From the NCBI GenBank assembly GCA_026993525.1, contig JALWSS010000160.1, positions 1-46,803 of the forward strand: a DNA stretch of 46,803 bases, in the 5' to 3' direction. A model generated the notes under the pieces. That model searched no databases, had not been told where the DNA came from, and saw only the letters and a list, made by a program, of their open reading frames with translations. This DNA comes from Saprospiraceae bacterium. GTDB taxonomy: Bacteria > Bacteroidota > Bacteroidia > Chitinophagales > Saprospiraceae. The position numbers and the translations under genes were made by a program. This document shows positions 44,409 through 46,803 of this stretch, one piece after another; positions within the stretch are counted from its first letter, which is position 1; each line of letters begins with the position of its first letter.

Positions 44409-45998
44409 ATGAAGAACCTCACCTTACTGTTATTCGCACAATTGTTTTTCCTTTTGCCCCTCGTGGCGCAGGATGAAGCAGCCAAGACGGATGCGCCCGA
44501 TCCGATAGAAGTCATCCGCAATCAGGGCATGGAGCAGAGCCAGGTCATGGACATCGCCAGTTGGATCACCGACGTTTACGGACCACGCCTCACCGGCTCT
44601 CCCATGCTGGACAAAGCCACCGGCTGGGCCGTAGAAACCCTCAATAGCTGGGGCATGCAAAACGTACACCTCGACGAGTGGGGTCCATTCGGCCGGGGGT
44701 GGGAACTGAAGCACTTCGAAATGCACTGTGAAGCACCCATGTACTTCCCCATCATTGCCTATCCCAAGGCCTGGAGCCCATCCACCAACGGCACTGTCAG
44801 CGGGGAGGTCATTTACCTGGACGCTGCCTCGGAAGAAGAACTGGAGGCCTACCGGGGAAAGCTGAAAGGGAAATTCGTATTCCTGGATACCCTGCGCAAA
44901 CTGAAAGAATGGGAAACGCCACTGGCCAAACGTTTCACCGCCGAAGACCTTCTCAAAAAAGCCAATGCCGGTCCGCCCACCCCACGGCCCTTCCGTCGTT
45001 TTCCGCGAAGCGGCCGCAACTTCTACCGCACACTGAGGGCCTTCATTTACGAAGAACAACCCCTGGCCGTGATTGACCGGAGCTACAAAGGGGATTACGG
45101 AACGGTGTTCGTTTCAGGGGCCAATGCCAAAGAAGGCCGCTCCCGCGATGAAGGGGCTGAGGTGCTGCCACAGGTTACCATGGCCGTGGAGCACTACAAC
45201 CGCATCTTCCGTTTGCTGAAGAAAGGCATCCCCGTCACCCTCAGCATGGAGATAGCTGCGGAGTACACCAATCCCGATGGCATGGAACACAACATCATCG
45301 CCGAAATTCCCGGAACGGACCTGAGCGACGAGGTCGTGATGTTCGGAGCCCACTTCGACTCCTGGCACACCGCCACCGGCGCCACCGACAACGGGGCCGG
45401 CAGCGCCGTCATGATGGAAGTTGCCCGCATCCTGCTGAAGACCATCGAAGAGACCGGCCAGCAGCCCCGCCGCACCCTGCGCCTGGCCCTCTGGACCGGC
45501 GAAGAGCAAGGCCTCTACGGCTCGCGGGGCTATGTGAAAAAGCACCTGGCCGAAACCGACGACCTCGGCAACCTGCAAAATGTGAAACCGGAGCAGGAGA
45601 AGATCTCCGCCTATTACAACCTCGACAACGGCACCGGCCGCATCCGGGGCGTGTACCTCCAGGGCAATGACAAAGTGCGCCCCATCTTCCGGGAGTGGCT
45701 GAGCGATTTCGAAGACCTGGACGCCACCACCCTCACCCTGGATAATACCGGTGGCACCGACCACTTGGCTTTCCACGCCGTGGGCATTCCGGGCTTCCAG
45801 TTTATCCAGGACGGCCTGGCCTACTGGAGCCGCACCCACCACTCCAACATGGACAACTACGACCACCTCGTCGAGGACGACCTCAAACAGGCCGCAACCA
45901 TCATCGCCACTTTTGTGTGGCACACCGCCATGCGTGATGAAAAACTGCCCCGCCGTGAAATGAAAACCGCCGAAAAGGCTTCATCCGGCTCCAGGTAG
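44409..45998 (+). CDS. Exported M28-family metallopeptidase (carboxypeptidase Q-like)
   Basis: The 529-residue protein has a signal peptide (MKNLTLLLFAQLFFLLPLVA). A PA-type domain insertion (residues about 130-270) precedes the M28 zinc core. Metal ligands are visible in order: His in GAHFDSWHTATG, Asp in GATDNGAGS, the Glu pair in WTGEEQGLYGS, Asp in NLDNGTGR and His in HHSNMDNYDHL. M28 enzymes of this layout act as aminopeptidases or dipeptidases. It complements the M19 and S37 exported peptidases at 27.6-30.2 kb. A strong terminator follows at 46025. Confidence 0.94.
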   Translation: MKNLTLLLFAQLFFLLPLVAQDEAAKTDAPDPIEVIRNQGMEQSQVMDIASWITDVYGPRLTGSPMLDKATGWAVETLNSWGMQNVHLDEWGPFGRGWELKHFEMHCEAPMYFPIIAYPKAWSPSTNGTVSGEVIYLDAASEEELEAYRGKLKGKFVFLDTLRKLKEWETPLAKRFTAEDLLKKANAGPPTPRPFRRFPRSGRNFYRTLRAFIYEEQPLAVIDRSYKGDYGTVFVSGANAKEGRSRDEGAEVLPQVTMAVEHYNRIFRLLKKGIPVTLSMEIAAEYTNPDGMEHNIIAEIPGTDLSDEVVMFGAHFDSWHTATGATDNGAGSAVMMEVARILLKTIEETGQQPRRTLRLALWTGEEQGLYGSRGYVKKHLAETDDLGNLQNVKPEQEKISAYYNLDNGTGRIRGVYLQGNDKVRPIFREWLSDFEDLDATTLTLDNTGGTDHLAFHAVGIPGFQFIQDGLAYWSRTHHSNMDNYDHLVEDDLKQAATIIATFVWHTAMRDEKLPRREMKTAEKASSGSR

Positions 45999-46024
45999 TC
46001 AAATTGCCGATACCATCATCAACA

Positions 46025-46065
46025 CCAAAGCGGGACTAGCCCGGTGCCGCTCCCGCTTTGGTTTT
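46025..46065 (+). terminator. Rho-independent terminator of the M28 gene
   Basis: CCAAAGCGGGA (46025-46035) pairs perfectly with TCCCGCTTTGG (46051-46061) and is followed by TTTTC. A second, AT-rich palindrome with CCGGTTTTTG arms follows at about 46072-46117. Confidence 0.85.
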
Positions 46066-46115
46066 CAGCCGGGCCGGTTTTTGTTTTTTTCGCTTCGCAA
46101 AAACGAAAAAACCGG

Positions 46116-46145
46116 TTTGTCCCGAATCAAAATTTTCTATTTTTG
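46116..46145 (+). promoter_or_regulatory. Bacteroidota-type promoter of the tRNA-Val unit
   Basis: TTTG (46116-46119), 18 nt, TATTTTTG (46138-46145) lie 33 bp before the tRNA-Val 5' end. Confidence 0.7.
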
Positions 46146-46178
46146 CAGCCGCCCAAAAAGATGGGCCAAACCCTTCAA

Positions 46179-46253
46179 GGGTGTTTAGCTCAGTTGGTTT
46201 AGAGCGCTACCTTGACAGGGTAGAGGTCACTGGTTCGAATCCAGTAACACCCA
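46179..46253 (+). tRNA. tRNA-Val (anticodon GAC)
   Basis: A 75-nt cloverleaf: acceptor GGGTGTT/AACACCC, D arm GCTC/GAGC, anticodon stem CTACC/GGTAG with loop TTGACAG (anticodon GAC), T arm ACTGG-TTCGAAT-CCAGT, discriminator A. CCA is not encoded. It is followed by a T-run and repeat DNA. Confidence 0.95.
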
Positions 46254-46261
46254 CTTTTTTG

Positions 46262-46425
46262 GGGTTTATGAAGGATTATAGGGATTATGAGGGATTATGA
46301 AGGTTTAGCAGACATAACATTCATAATCCTTCATCCCCGATGAATATCGGGGTCATAATCCCTGTCTGCCGCCAGCCCGTCTGGCCAGCCGGACAGGGCA
46401 GGCTCCATAATCCTCAACAAACCTT
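46262..46425. repeat. Palindromic GGATTATGA array between two tRNA genes
   Basis: GGTTTATGAAGGATTATAGG-type words (46262-46306) are followed by their reverse complement CATAATCCTT. Next are the hairpin CCCCGAT-GAAT-ATCGGGG (46335-46352), CATAATCC, a CGTCTGGCCAGCCGGACAGG module (46378-46397) also found near 37660, and CATAATCC again. The two array arms could pair. It is inserted in the tRNA-Val/tRNA-Pro spacer. Confidence 0.85.
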
Positions 46426-46452
46426 TTCCGGCTACAGCCGGAAAATCCGATT

Positions 46453-46530
46453 CGGGGTGTAGCTCAGCCCGGTTAGAGTGCACGTCTGGGGGGCGTGAGG
46501 TCGCTGGTTCGAATCCAGTCACCCCGACCA
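46453..46530 (+). tRNA. tRNA-Pro (anticodon GGG)
   Basis: The acceptor CGGGGTG/CACCCCG starts with the C typical of tRNA-Pro. The anticodon stem CACGT/GCGTG closes the loop CTGGGGG (anticodon GGG), the T arm is GCTGG-TTCGAAT-CCAGT, the discriminator is A, and here CCA is encoded (46528-46530), unlike the neighbouring tRNA-Val and tRNA-Arg. Confidence 0.93.
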
Positions 46531-46538
46531 TTGAGTAG

Positions 46539-46565
46539 AAAGGCAGCCTTCGGGCTGCCTTTTTT
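46539..46565 (+). terminator. Terminator after tRNA-Pro
   Basis: AAAGGCAGCC and GGCTGCCTTT pair around a TTCG loop and run into T residues. The following 46566-46701 contains nothing recognised. Confidence 0.92.
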
Positions 46566-46701
46566 GTTGGGGGCTGTCAGTTCTTCAGTTCCCCGATTCC
46601 AGAGTCAACTATAAATCAGCTTTGTTTTCTATTGGAAAACCTCGTCAATTCCTTTCTCACTTCAAGTTTCAACTGGTCTTCGGTGGGGAGGTGCAACTGG
46701 G

Positions 46702-46770
46702 GCCATAATCCTTCATCCCCGATGAAAATCGGGGTCATAATCCTCCATAATCCCCCATAAACCAGTTCTC
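46702..46770. repeat. CATAATCC array with GAAA-loop hairpin
   Basis: CATAATCCTTCAT is followed by the hairpin CCCCGAT-GAAA-ATCGGGG (46717-46734) and further CATAATCC words, with ATAAACCAG at the end. The last bases, GCAAGTGTTGAGCGCA, also resemble 37558-37573. Confidence 0.85.
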
Positions 46771-46803
46771 GCAAGTGTTGAGCGCAGCGGCACTTGTAAA
46801 CTC

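Noticed and set aside
46058-46300. An 80-codon frame containing SSVGLERYLDRVEVTGSNPV
   Set aside because: This is the well-known false translation of a tRNA gene, here tRNA-Val.

Overview
The window looks like a chromosome segment from a marine or sludge-type Bacteroidota, most likely Saprospiria (Lewinella/Haliscomenobacter-like). Supporting signs are type IX secretion (T9SS) C-terminal sorting domains on several secreted proteins, the fabH-efp-accB-accC cluster, many Bacteroidota-type lipoproteins, LytTR two-component genes, and promoters of the Bacteroidota form (TTTG or TTG near -33, TAnnTTTG near -7). Strain-level identity cannot be read from the sequence.

Layout. 1-2.2 kb: the end of one T9SS-secreted protein, then an AT-rich FG-GAP-like secreted protein whose sorting domain is almost identical in DNA to the first. 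2.4-6.2 kb: a large secreted protein and an MFS transporter. 6.6-10.3 kb (minus strand): fatty-acid initiation genes accC, accB, fabH, with efp between. 10.7-16 kb: nadD, a small HTH protein bracketed by two copies of a MITE-like repeat, a T9SS-domain remnant, an orphan LytTR regulator, tRNA-Arg and a LytS/LytR-type kinase-regulator pair. 16-25.5 kb: two lipoproteins, a sterol-desaturase-family enzyme, an MDR oxidoreductase flanked by two candidate small RNAs, a dockerin/cohesin-like T9SS protein, an unassigned helical protein and a CPBP protease. 25.6-46 kb: an OmpA/PKD envelope protein, exported peptidases (M19, S37, M28), a VWA membrane protein, a hydroxyacid dehydrogenase, plsC, panB, mltG and several envelope proteins of unknown role. 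The window ends with tRNA-Val and tRNA-Pro.

The most unusual content is intergenic. From 6.2 kb onward, many gaps are filled almost from stop codon to next gene by arrays of 7-10 nt words. Examples are a 50-unit CAACCGW array, and GGAGTAG/GGATGAG, GAGGAAYT, GGATTATGA and CGTCACGTT words. The arrays are often followed by their own reverse complement and are interrupted by a recurring small hairpin (CCCCGAT-4 nt-ATCGGGG, ten copies counted by eye). One roughly 280-bp composite of these modules occurs twice in opposite orientation, at 36.3 and 44.1 kb. In three genes the array supplies the stop codon. I regard this modular repeat system as the best candidate for something undescribed. All counts were made by eye, and no database search was possible.
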